Shown piece after piece: positions 1-9,547 of a stretch of 64,000 nucleotides of DNA. Positions within the stretch are counted from its first letter, which is position 1, and every line of letters begins with the position of its first letter. The translations under genes were made by a program, and so were the position numbers. Below the pieces are notes generated by a model. It had not been told where the DNA came from. It saw only the letters and a program-made list of their open reading frames with translations, and ran no database searches. Source of the stretch: Notolepis coatsorum (Eukaryota > Chordata > Actinopteri > Aulopiformes > Paralepididae); contig OZ020589.1 in the NCBI GenBank assembly GCA_963971535.1, positions 72,986,520-73,050,519 of the forward strand. The letters are read 5' to 3'.

Positions 1-778
1 AGGAGACAGATTAATAGTCCAGTCAACTGCTCAATGTCTGTTGTGGGGGGTAGGGCAATCTACAAAGTCAGTGGGTCATGATCGTCATCAGGGGAGTCAG
101 GGAGCCTCGGCAACTCTATCAGCCTCGCCACGGGTCGGGTGTAGGTCCGCCCCTGGACAATAACTTCTGCCGCTCTGACCTTTCCGTCGGCACCAGTGAT
201 CACTTTGCTTACGCGGCCGGCCGGCCACATAGCTCGGGGTAGTGACTGGTCTATGATCATAACGACTGTGTCCACTTGTAAGTTGTCTCTGTCCTTTACC
301 CATTTCTGACGGGTTTGGAGAGACGGTAGGTAGTGGAGGAGGAAACTGTTCCAAAACTTGTCAGCCAATATTTGACTGTACCTCCACATTCTTCGGCCGT
401 TCGCTTCTTCAGGTCTGTACACCGTCTGTGGAAGCGCGGGGTCCAGCCGCCCCATCAAGAGAGTGTTGGGGGTGACTGGGTCGACATCTGCTACATCACT
501 TGGCGTGCAGCTGAGGGGGGTGGAGTTCGGAACTCCCTCTTCTTGAGCCCACTGTTCTCTCACAGGCCTCTCGTCTAATGTCAATAGCCTCTCAACGGGC
601 TGTACGAGAGAGTGGCCTGTGTCGCTCACCTTTGTGTGCAGGCAGCGTGTAGACGTGGGTTGACTGTCAAGTCCGTAGAGGGGGCCCTGGAGCGTCCACC
701 CCAGTCGGGTCTGAACCGCGACTGGGCATCCTTTAGGTCCGATGTGGGCCGCCTCGATTGGGACAAGGAGGTCCGCGT
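1..778 (-). pseudogene. BEL copy A pol remnant: end of protease region joined to integrase C-terminus
   Basis: Read on the minus strand from 778, this encodes the region just after the protease (LVPIE, then TRLGWTLQGPL), with copy B showing nearly the same text. At about 560 it jumps to the end of a BEL integrase: ADVDPVTPNTLLMGR, then WNSFLLHYLPSLQTRQKW and the tail ending near 60. Everything in between in a complete BEL element (reverse transcriptase with YVDD-like site, RNase H, most of integrase) is absent. Unlike copy B, this copy keeps the extreme C-terminus (VQGRTYTRPVARLIELP). No catalytic function can remain. Confidence 0.8.
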
Positions 779-1254
779 GGTCGGAGCCAGGGGAGGAAAC
801 TAACTTTTTGGCTTACCAGCCAACTGGCGAGTATCTGATTTTTTTTACCAGACAAACTGATTTTTTACCAGCCAAAAAAAATCGCTAATTGTGATAATTA
901 CTTCTTTGTATGTCTTCGTCTAAATTGATTTTCAATCATAGTAATAATCACACCGTGTCTCTACTCTTTAAAATATTTATTAGCATAAAACATTAATAAC
1001 AGTCTCTACTCTTCACAATATTAGCATAACACATATTAACATGAAAGAGGGATCTATTCTGGACTGGGTTGGGCTGAACTGGGCAGTGAAAGATGCTGGG
1101 TTGGACTGGGTTGGGCAGTGAAAGAAAAAAACCGAAGTATGTTGTGAAGTGTATAGATAGATAGATGTGAAATGTATAGATGTAGCAGTACTGTCTATCT
1201 GTATGTCGTGTATGTCATATGTTATGATGAATTGAAAATGGGGGACCCTGATGT

Positions 1255-1375
1255 AAACAAGACGAAAGTCTTTCTCTGGTCTGCATCCCCTTAACAATTG
1301 TGTGTATTGAGCCGTACTGTATTGTACCCATTCTGCAATCTGTTAATAAAGTTTTCAATCAGTCAATCAAGTTAA
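1255..1375 (+). repeat. Dispersed repeat with AATAAAGTTTTCAATCAATC-type tail (copy 1)
   Basis: The sequence runs GTCTGCATCCCCTTAACAAT, then GTACTGTATTGTACCCATTC, then AATAAAGTTTTCAATCAGTC, ending in short TCAA-type repeats. Clear relatives occur at 18515-18575, 29822-29918 and 52075-52160, and an inverted one at 49060-49135. The conserved right end with a short simple-repeat tail suggests the 3' end of a CR1/L2-group LINE or a SINE that uses it. The family name is unknown. Confidence 0.6.
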
Positions 1376-1769
1376 CTTTGAACCTCGGTTGTCAAGCCAC
1401 GTCAATGTTGTGTATGCATCCGAGTGTTCACTGTGCCTTTAAGACGGCACGGTGGCCTTACGACAGTGCTGTGAAGTTCCGTCAAGTGTTGTGGTAACGT
1501 CAGTTGGGTTGGTCTGCTGTTGTGCACTGGTTGAGCTAGCCCCTTTCGTGACTGCGATGTGCAAGCCAGGGGCTTTTGAGCATGAAATAAAATGTCTAAC
1601 CTTACGTCGTAGTCCGGTGCGCAATAGACTAACATACACCTCTGTAATTTAAATGTGTCCTTGCCTTGGACTCGAGAGTTGTACTAGGGTTGGATGCAGT
1701 TCCCCGTTGCTCAGTCTGTCTGTTTTCCATCTTCTGTGTTTAACGTTATCTGTTTGCGAGTGCTTCCTT

Positions 1770-2118
1770 GACTGATGGCCAGTACCACGGGACTTTTATT
1801 CAACATTCTATATTTCCGCGGGTTGGCCAGTACTGCAGGAACTTTTATTAAACATTATATATGTCCGCGGGTTGGCCAGTACTGCGCGAACTTTTATTAA
1901 ACATTATATATGTCCGCGGGTTGGCCAGTACTGCGGGAACTTTTATTAAACATTATATATGTCCGCGGGTTGGCCATTACTGCAGGAACTTTTATTAAAC
2001 ATTATATATGTCCGCGGGTTGGCCAGTACTGCGGGAACTTTTATTAAACATTATATATGTCCGCGGGTTGGCCAGTACTGCGGGAACTTTTATTAAACAT
2101 TATATATGTCCGCGGGTC
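1770..2118 (+). repeat. 49-bp tandem repeat (about 7 units) inside the hAT element
   Basis: Units of about 49 bp begin GGTTGGCCAGTACTGC, continue AACTTTTATTAAACATTATA and end TGTCCGCG. The first unit is the most diverged (CCACGG and TTCAAC variants). The central units differ only at one or two positions, indicating recent amplification. The array lies wholly within the 788-2239 transposon. Confidence 0.9.
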
Positions 2119-2247
2119 TTGTGCAGTGCTCTCGTGGCACTGTCAACTCGCCAGACTGGCGAGTGGTCTTCATGAATCACTCGCCAAACGTAAAAAATAC
2201 TCGCATTTGGCGAGTAAAGTGGCCTAATTTCCTCCCCTGGTCGGAGC

Positions 2248-5200
2248 CTATGAGCAGGGTCGGTGTGGTGCCGTCGATGAGCGGTATAGGTAGTCTGCGT
2301 AGGTGCGCGTACTTCGCCATCAGCTGTGGGATGGGGTAGTTGTACCGTGACAGGCCTATGTCGTGGCTGGTGAAGGCGTTAGTGATGCTATACTGCTTCT
2401 CGGACTGCTCGACCGCTGCTATCGTGAAGGAGACATTTTCACCCTTTATGGTCTTCCGGTCTCTTCTAATGGTACGGATTGTCATTGTTTCTTTGGCACC
2501 CCGCAGGCCCAACTGGGCTGCGGCGGAAGCGAGGAGGAGAGTCTTTTCAGACCCATCATCTAGGACGGCGTAAGTGTCCATGACCTTGTCCTCGTAGCTT
2601 AGGAGCACTCTGACCACTTTGATGAGCACTCCGGGGGTCCCGCTATGCTTGGGGTCTATGTGGAGCACTCCTGTTGGTCGGTTGCCTTGTTTGGCTAATC
2701 TTCGCTGGTGGGCCCCGCACAGTGATGCGCGGTGAGCGGCGCCCGCCTGGTCCGCCTCACGCCACTGATCAATTTGGATGGGGTTCAGTGTCTTGTATTC
2801 ATCGCACTGTGCCAGCCAGTGTCCGCCGTCGCAGTAAGTACAGACAATCTCCCATTCCTCTCTGGCGGGGGAGTTGTAACTCGGCGGTGGTGGCGCCGAC
2901 TCTGGGTAGTACGGGTGGCACTGTGGGTCCCCGTGTCTGCTGCGACAGTCGGGACACCAGGGGGTGGTTTCAGGACTGGTCTGTGGTGACACCGCCTCGG
3001 CCTGGTACATCACCGTGACGGGCCTACTTTGTTGTCCTGGCGGACGCTTGTTGCTGTCGTGCAGGACCTCCAGGTGGGCGCCGTCGCACTTGCTGCATCT
3101 TTTCTTTAGGCGGCACTCAGCTGCCATATGGCTGCGCGCGCAGCGGAAGCAGCGGCGGTTCGCTTTGATCCACTGACTCACCTCGTCAGCGGTCAGCCTC
3201 TTGAAGGTGTCACATTGAGACAGCCAATGTTCATTTTCACAGTACTGACAGACAGCCTTCCACTTCTCCTTGACGTGGGTGTTGTGGCTCGTCTGCCGTG
3301 GCTCAGTCTCGGCTTGGTGCATAACTGTCACGGACCGGCGGTTGTCATTGAACCTCCGCGGTCCATCTCTAGGGCTAGAGTCACTCCACACGAATGTGTC
3401 CAGTCTTAGACTGCTGACCTTCCTGGCGAGGAAATCAGCCAGGTCTAGGAGGGATGGTTCTGGGCCGTTGGGGTCACGGTGGTCTTTCTGCCGCCGAAAA
3501 CGCTCTTGACGGGCTGGAGGGAGCTTCTCCAGTATTCGCTCCACGTTAGAATTTGCATACAGTTCATGTCTCCCCTTCTCCTTTTGGGACCCCAGCATCC
3601 CCACGAGGGATTGTACCTTGATAGAGAGGTCATCCAGTGCTCTATTGTCTTTGGCTGGGGGGAGGCGGTCGATCTCTCGTATTTCTTGGATCACGTAATC
3701 CCATATGCGTCCATAGCGCGCGTCGAGGGCCACCAGAGCTGCGGAGTATGGGGTGCTTGAGTTGGAATGTGCCAGCGCTATGTTATGCGCTCTGGGCACC
3801 TTGAGATGCTTGAGGAGGATGGCATATTTGTACGACTCGTCGTGGACATCGGACATCATAGTCTCCAAACACATGCGTAATTCCGTGTACTGTGCTCTGT
3901 CCTCACGCGTAAAGTCTGGGAACGTCGGTGCGCCAAGGTAAGATGCCATGGATGGCTGGGACACCGATGAGCGTAGGGGGAGAGGCCTCCTGGGCGAGTC
4001 TCCCCGTACGTGGGGTCGTGGGTTAGTGCTGGGTGGGTACCAGAGGCCGGGCCCCCAGGTGCTGCTCCTCGGTGCTGACTGTGTATTAAACTCAACCTTG
4101 GTTTGGGTCGGGGGTTCATAACGCAGTGGCTCGGGGCTGGGGTCGGGGCTGTACTGGGCCTCCTGGTCCAAGATGGGGTCGTGCTGGTGGGCTTGATATC
4201 CCTCCTCTTCCTCCGCTAGGTCCTGGAGTCTTCTAGTTAGTTTCTCGGCGACGTAGGCGGGATCTTCCCGTTGGCTGGGTCCCGTATAGACCGGTCGGGG
4301 AGGGGGCTCGGCGACGTAGGCAGGTTCTTCCTGCTGGCTGGGTCCCATGTAGACTGGTTGCGGAGGGGGCTCGGCGACGTAGGCAGGTTCTTCCTGCTGG
4401 CTGGGTCCCGTGTAGATTTGTCGGGGAGGGGAAGGTGCCCTCGACCCGTGTCGTGATGATCTCCGGGAGCTCCGGGTGGAGGAGTGAGGGGTCACCCTCT
4501 GGAGTAATTGCTCCACTATCTGCGCCTGCAGCCGGTCTCTTTCCATCTCGCGCTGTGCATTGGCGGTGTCGCGCTGTGCATCGCGTTGCGCGTGGGCGGC
4601 GTCGCGCTGAATGTTTTCTTCAGCCTGGAGGCGCCTCTCTTCCAGTCTGATGGTCTCACGCTCGTTCTGTTGTTGTGCTTGGAGACGTTCTCTTTGTAGT
4701 GCAGAATGTTCGCGCTCACTCTGTTGTTGCGCTTGGCGGCGCTCTCGTTCCGCTGCAGAGTGTTCGCGCTCACTAAGTGCTTGTGCTTGAAGACGGTCGC
4801 GCTCACCCTGGATACGGTCTCTTTCGGTTGAAGCTGTCAGCGTGGCGATCAAGGCTTGCGCCAGTCTCTGGTCAGCCTCGCTGGGGGATGACACTGGTGG
4901 AGGTGATCGGGCGCTGACAGGGCTTGGGGGAGACCTGTCCTCCTGGCGCGCTCCGAGGTCTATCTCTTGAGCGCGGTACTCTTCTCGTGGTTGCGCGCCG
5001 AGGGCTGTCTCGGGTAGGGCTGTCTCGGGTACGCGCTCTTGGGTTGGTTGTGCACCGGGGTCTATCCCTGGAGCGCTTTCTTTATCCTGGAGCGCTCCGG
5101 GGTCTATCCCGGTGACGCTGTCTGGAGGTATAGTCACGTCATGTCCCGCTTGGTCCCCCGTGAGCTAAGTCAGTTTCGTTTGAACTTTCTGGGGTCTCTA

Positions 5201-5390
5201 CTGGCAGGGCCGCCAAGTCGATAGGAGTGGGCATGCTTAAACTATCCGTTTTATCCGTATTTAACGTCCGTTTAGATAAGCTAGGGGGTAAAACGAAAGC
5301 TAAGTCCTCCAGATATGGAGGTAGCTGACGTTTGCGCTGCGGGCGTTCTAGCTTAGGGGAGCCGCTTGGAGAGTGTTCACCGCTGGCCAT
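2248..5390 (-). pseudogene. BEL copy A gag-protease (frameshifted, interrupted)
   Basis: The start is ATG at 5390 (MASGEHSP), aligning with the copy B start. The first 84 codons run in one frame and end at 5139. The remainder (5137 leftward) is in another frame, so one indel separates them. In order: a Q/E/R-rich heptad region (RDRLQAQ, SEREHSA units) likely to be coiled coil, a proline-rich block with three copies of a 21-residue unit containing PSQQEEPAYVAEPPP, the conserved gag core (FTREDRAQYTELRMCLETM), then CCHC-like knuckles (CQYC, CFRC, CSKC). A second knuckle block (CPDC, CTYC) is present that copy B lacks. The aspartic protease motif is VLDDGSEKTLL. The hAT insertion ends the frame at LLIGSD. 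Confidence 0.88.
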
Positions 5391-5429
5391 GTCAATATTA
5401 ATATTATATTAAATATTACACTGATACCC

Positions 5430-5446
5430 TCCGGCTCGAAGGACCA
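5430..5446 (-). other. Primer-binding site of BEL copy A, tRNA-Tyr type
   Basis: The plus strand reads TCCGGCTCGAAGGACCA, two bases inside the LTR. This equals the 3' end of metazoan tRNA-Tyr including CCA, as I recall it. Minus-strand RNA of the element would therefore pair with tRNA-Tyr over 17 bases. Copy B has the identical site at 39088-39104. Confidence 0.85.
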
Positions 5447-5448
5447 AT

Positions 5449-6735
5449 TGTAACTGAGGGGTTACAAAACCCTGACTGTATTAAAGATTGTGATAGATTA
5501 AACCACTGCTAGTTATGTACTTTAATTACTGGCCAGACAGTACATCAAATATAGATGGTGAACACCCACAAGAACACGGCATTGACAAAGAAATAGTATT
5601 TGAGGGTATTTTATTATTATTATGCAACATTAGGTTACAGAATGAGAATTAGGGTCGCGCTTGTATGGCGAAGAATATGCGTAAAGTCAGTCAATAGCAT
5701 GAGTCACTAAGAATAGCAGGAATCCTACGATGGGTCTAGGTTGACACCACCTGTCGTATAGTAGCAACTATATAAGGCAACGCTGGTACCGCCTGGAGAC
5801 AATGGGTTCCCTCCGGGGGTGTAAGGCCTGGAGGGTAGAGGAATGTTCGGGTACTCAGTCTGATTCAATGAGGAACAAAGAGACTCCAGGTACAGGAGTC
5901 GGTCCTTGTAACTCCCTTGATCAGCAGCAAAGCAATAATTGTAATCCAAATGCTCGATAGCATTGATGACAGCTAGCCAGCCTCCGTCCACGAGGCCAGC
6001 CCGAGTTGTAATCCTCACGAGGTTGAATCCCAAACGATAGTGGAAATCAACGATGCTCTTCTCCGGGTAACACGTTCCAAATCAATATAATCCAACCAGT
6101 AATGGTTCTGCAATCGCCGACGCCGATTCTCCTGTGTACATGTCCAACGGTTCTCCGCCTAGGACTCCTCGGGTGTGGGCGACTTATTTAGGCCACACAC
6201 CCTGGCTAAGTACACTAGCTAAAGACACGACGAACCGCTGGGTAATGCTACACACGAACGAACTGTGGACGCACGATATACAATAAATGAACGACTATTT
6301 ACTTCACATTAGATTAGGTCGAACTCGACGTTACTGCATTAAACTCTGACACTTTACTATTCTATTCACACGTGGTTCTCAACGCTCTGTTAGACGCACG
6401 GTTGCTCACTTCATTGCACGTTGACTCGGGATGAACAACAACTCTGCGCACCTGCGCCGTATATATACTTAAGTGAATATCTAGTCCCAAACCGCAGTCT
6501 TTGTCTGGTATCAATACGCTGTCTCCGGGCATGTCCTGACATGCCTGAACTTGTCCTTGAACCTGCAGTTGGGGGCCTGCGCGCTGGCGCCTAGGGGCGC
6601 TGTCCAATAGGGAGAGCGAATATTACTCTGGTTTGAATGCAGGTAAAGGGATATTCCGTGTATATATATAAATAATATACAGAGTATATCAAACAATAAA
6701 GGTAGATTCTCAGTTTAATCTGGCCCTTCACAACA
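5449..6735 (-). repeat. 5' LTR of BEL copy A (1287 bp)
   Basis: On the plus strand it starts TGTAACTGAGGGG and ends CCCTTCACAACA, the same termini as the copy B LTRs, with TG...CA ends. The interior is only partly similar to copy B, so A and B are different subfamilies. Short open frames inside (for example 5725-6033 minus) have no recognisable content. Confidence 0.88.
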
Positions 6736-7158
6736 ACTACCCTGACTTCCCTAACCTACCCCTCTCTCCTAATTCTCTAACCTTCCCTAGATTCCTCTTT
6801 CCATAAGCCCTAGCCTCTCCCTCCCTAGTCTCCCCTACACTTACCCCCTAGCCTCCCAGGCCTACACTAGCCTTGCCTACCTGGCAGGGGTCTCCCTACA
6901 CCTGCCCGGACTTACATGTTTCCCCCCCTAGCCCTTTCCTCTCTTGACCTCCCTTTAGTTCCGTTACGCCCTCTCTCCTACCCTTCAGGGGTTCCGGTGC
7001 GTCCTGCTTCTCTGTTTTGAGTTTGGGTCCTCACTTCAGTAGGCTGTTGGCTGTGGGGCGTGTTGTTATAAAGATGTGTTGTTGTTTGTGGGGGTTGCAG
7101 GACATATTAGGACACGCGCCGGTGAAGGAGTAACGCGGAGGAGGACGGAACACTCAAC
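6736..7158 (+). other. Pyrimidine-rich stretch and leader of the env-like region
   Basis: 6736-6990 is strongly C/T-rich (CCCTAACC, CTCTCC runs) and has no coding signal. 7040-7158 contains GTTATAAAG and a T/G-rich tract ending TTGCAG at about 7101, a plausible splice acceptor just upstream of the env-like ATG at 7159. Retroviral env is normally expressed from a spliced RNA, so this reading is reasonable but unproven. Confidence 0.35.
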
Positions 7159-8485
7159 ATGGTTCCTGGTTTGAGTGAAAGTAGTAGGCGGGTGCTTTTG
7201 GGGTGTGCTATATCAATGGTTTGGTTGTGTATGTTGGCTAGCGTGATGCTATATGTTCCACTCCGTCAGCCTGAGCTGCCAGAGGTGGTGGTAGTGGGTA
7301 AACGGTCGCTTCCAGACCGTCACGGTAATCTGTTTCTGGGGATGGCAAGGGCGGTGGCGAAGGTAGCTAATAAATCAGATTGCTATGTGTGCGGCCTGTC
7401 CCCACAGGCGGCCGCCGCGGGCCTTCCTCTGATTGCACACCCTATAACAAAGTGTCATGCCAACGTGTTAAGGGATTTGCCTACCCCTGACCTTTGTAAC
7501 GGGGTGGGATCGGAAAGGATTGAGAGATATCTGGGGCAGGGGTTAATGAAGAATAAAATGAAGATAGGTGGGCTGTTAGACACTGGCCCCATTCCAATAG
7601 CATATAGGTCGGCAGGGTTTGAGAAGTGTGTGGAGGGTAAATCGAATGGTAAAGTCGTGGGGTACTTGGACGGCTGCCTGGGGGATAATGGGGTCTGGGG
7701 CAGGGATTCAGAGGCGCCAGCTCCGCCTGGGGCGTTTTGGATTTGTGGTGAATTTGCGTATGCCTCGTTGCCAATTGACTGGAGGGGAAGATGTGCGTTG
7801 GGTTACTTAGTACCGGCTATGAGGGTGTCTGATGTTTTGCTGGTGTTTCCCAAGACAAGGAAGACACATGGTGGCGTTTCCCTGGTATGGGGCATATGCA
7901 AACATGGGAGAACTGGATCATTTGGCTAAATTGTTTGAGGACATGGCTGCCACGACAGCGAGGGGCTTGAGCCTGGAGGCTCAGGAGTTACGGTCCTTAC
8001 GACTGATGGAGTTGCAGACGAGAGCGGCTATGGACTTCCTATTGGCGGCGTCGGGGGGCACATGTGCGTTGATTGGTCAGGAGTGCTGCACATTCATACC
8101 AGCCAATGATGAAATGGGTTTGCCAGCCGTAATTGAGCATTTGAAGAACATTACTAGGGATATGCATGACTCTCGGGAGGACTCATGGGATGACTGGGGT
8201 CATGTACAATTGGGCTATGTGGGGTGGTCTGTTGTTAAGTATCTGTTTTATGCCGTGGTGATGTTTGCAGTTATAGTTGTCTGTGTGGCTGTGATCAAGG
8301 TGTGTATTATGTATATGTTCAGGACTCTCTGCGCGGCTGGTCCTGCGATTGAGAGGTCACACTGCTCGGCGGCACCTGCGTTTGTGATGATGATAGTAAG
8401 GGATGACGCGGAGGGGGGCCGGGCGGAGGGGGGTGTCCCGTTGATGCCAAGGTACCCGGAGTACACTCTGGCAGCTGTTCTCTGA
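7159..8485 (+). pseudogene. Endogenous retrovirus env-like region (surface plus transmembrane parts, frameshifted)
   Basis: The first frame (7159-7929) starts with an N-terminal hydrophobic stretch (VLLGCAISMVWLCMLASVML) that could be a signal peptide. It then shows Cys-containing motifs (SDCYVCGL, FWICGEFAYASLP, RCALGYLVP) typical of gamma/epsilon-type surface subunits. The second frame (to 8485) holds the transmembrane subunit: a helical region (LRSLRLMELQTRAAMDFLLA), then a CX6CC motif (CALIGQECC), a hydrophobic membrane anchor (FYAVVMFAVIVVCVAVIKVC) and a short tail. The two parts are in different frames, shifting around 7830-7900, so no intact Env is made from this copy. It lies upstream of gag, not downstream of pol, which is unusual. 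Confidence 0.8.
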
Positions 8486-9547
8486 TCTGGGTGGTGGACA
8501 TTCTGGGTTGGGGGACGGTAGGGCCAGGGTGTGCGTGAGGGTATGGGGTAGGGGACGTGCCTGAACAGGTTGTACATTAACGTTGGTTGTATGGATGTGT
8601 ATGCAATTTTATTTTTCCCATAGTAGGTACGTGAGTGATGACTGTATAATATGGAGCTGTGTACCCAGGGTTCGGTGTTGGGTCCGGTCGGTTATGCATG
8701 GCCGTCCAGCAGGGCACTGGATTCTGGGGATGATAGCTTGAATGGTGGGATAAGATGCTTGGATGCTGACTGCTTTGTACCTGTGGTGGGGTGTGTTCTG
8801 ACCTCTGTGGAGGGTCTGTTATGGACTCTTCAGAAAACAGGGGCTGACACCTCACGGCGTGCAGGGCGCGGTGTCCGATGCATTCTTTAGATTATCTCTG
8901 GTGGACACGAGTCTGGATGACGAGTGTCCCCTGGGGGGAATGGTACTGAATAATGGAAAAAATATGAAAGAATGTATGTAATGAAAGACTAATCAAGATG
9001 TTTTTGTCTCCTGAGGGATATCAGAATTGGAGTAGAATCAAGGAGGAATAGTGGAGAGCCGAGATTCGACAAAAATAGGAACCCAGTGTGTTGACGGAGA
9101 TCGAACGGGAAGAAAATCAGGGAGTAGAAACTGGCGACATCAAACACATGTATCAATTACAAATATCTTGTTTTAAAAAATTGTATGAAGGAAGTAAAAA
9201 GAAACTCATGCAGTTAATGAAAGGAACCTCTCAAAAAATTTGATTATAAAGACAGAGTAAAGTACAAGTCCAGTTGATAAATTAACAAGAACTGTTGTCT
9301 TTTGTGTGCTCTGATCTCCAGCAGTTCCATTGGGCCCGCGGAACACCACAAATCAGGTAAGAATAGGAATTTCAGGTGGAAAAGGGACAGAAGAGAATAG
9401 GTAGGGCCTGCAGTGCCACTATTGGCTGTCCGAGTAGGAGTCAGTCACAAAAAGCATAGACACCTACATTTAGACAGGGAATACAGAAAATAAAAATTTG
9501 CCTGTTGCCATTGTTACAAAATCAAAAGGAAAGGGGAGCTCTAGTAA
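8486..9547 (+). other. Non-coding stretch between env-like region and gag; possible retroviral LTR and leader
   Basis: No convincing coding frame is visible. A G-rich run (CCCTGGGGGGAA, about 8929-8940) followed by TGGTACTGAATAATGG could be a polypurine tract with an LTR start. TCCAGCAGTTCCA near 9329 followed by TTGGGCCCGCGG could be an LTR end and primer-binding site, but the tRNA is not identified. No second copy of this sequence was found in the window, so the LTR boundaries are not proven. Confidence 0.35.

Larger units (their letters stand above)
788..2239. mobile_element. Non-autonomous hAT-type DNA transposon inside BEL copy A
   Basis: The ends are CAGGGGAGGAAA (788 onward) and TTTCCTCCCCTG (to 2239), a perfect 12-bp TIR. 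They are flanked by an 8-bp direct repeat GTCGGAGC at 780-787 and 2240-2247. The uninterrupted sequence is visible in BEL copy B near 36474. An 8-bp duplication with CAG/CTG ends is the hAT signature. No transposase frame is seen. The interior carries GGCGAG/CTCGCC motifs near both ends, a TCAA-tailed repeat at 1255-1375 and a 49-bp tandem repeat. The leftmost 40 bp resemble the left end of the element at 16365, so the two may be distant relatives. Confidence 0.85.
1..6735 (-). mobile_element. BEL/Pao LTR retrotransposon copy A (truncated by window edge, degenerate)
   Basis: The element reads right to left. Its 5' LTR is 5449-6735, a tRNA-Tyr primer-binding site is 5430-5446, gag-protease is 5390-2248, and a pol remnant is about 778-60. 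The other LTR should begin just left of position 1, because positions 1-60 align with sequence about 30 bp inside the LTR of copy B. Compared with copy B (32200-40540), reverse transcriptase, RNase H and most of the integrase are missing, and a 1.45 kb hAT element sits inside the protease region. The gag frame is also shifted near 5138. This is a dead, non-autonomous copy. The flanking TSD cannot be checked because the left end is outside the window. Confidence 0.9.

Noticed and set aside
7159-8485. A domesticated, functional env (syncytin-like) gene
   Set aside because: The surface and transmembrane parts are in different frames with no intact reading, so there is no sign of preserved function.
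9330-9346. Retroviral primer-binding site TTGGGCCCGCGGAACAC
   Set aside because: Position and TTGG start are suggestive, but I cannot match it to a tRNA 3' end with confidence, so it is not listed as a feature.
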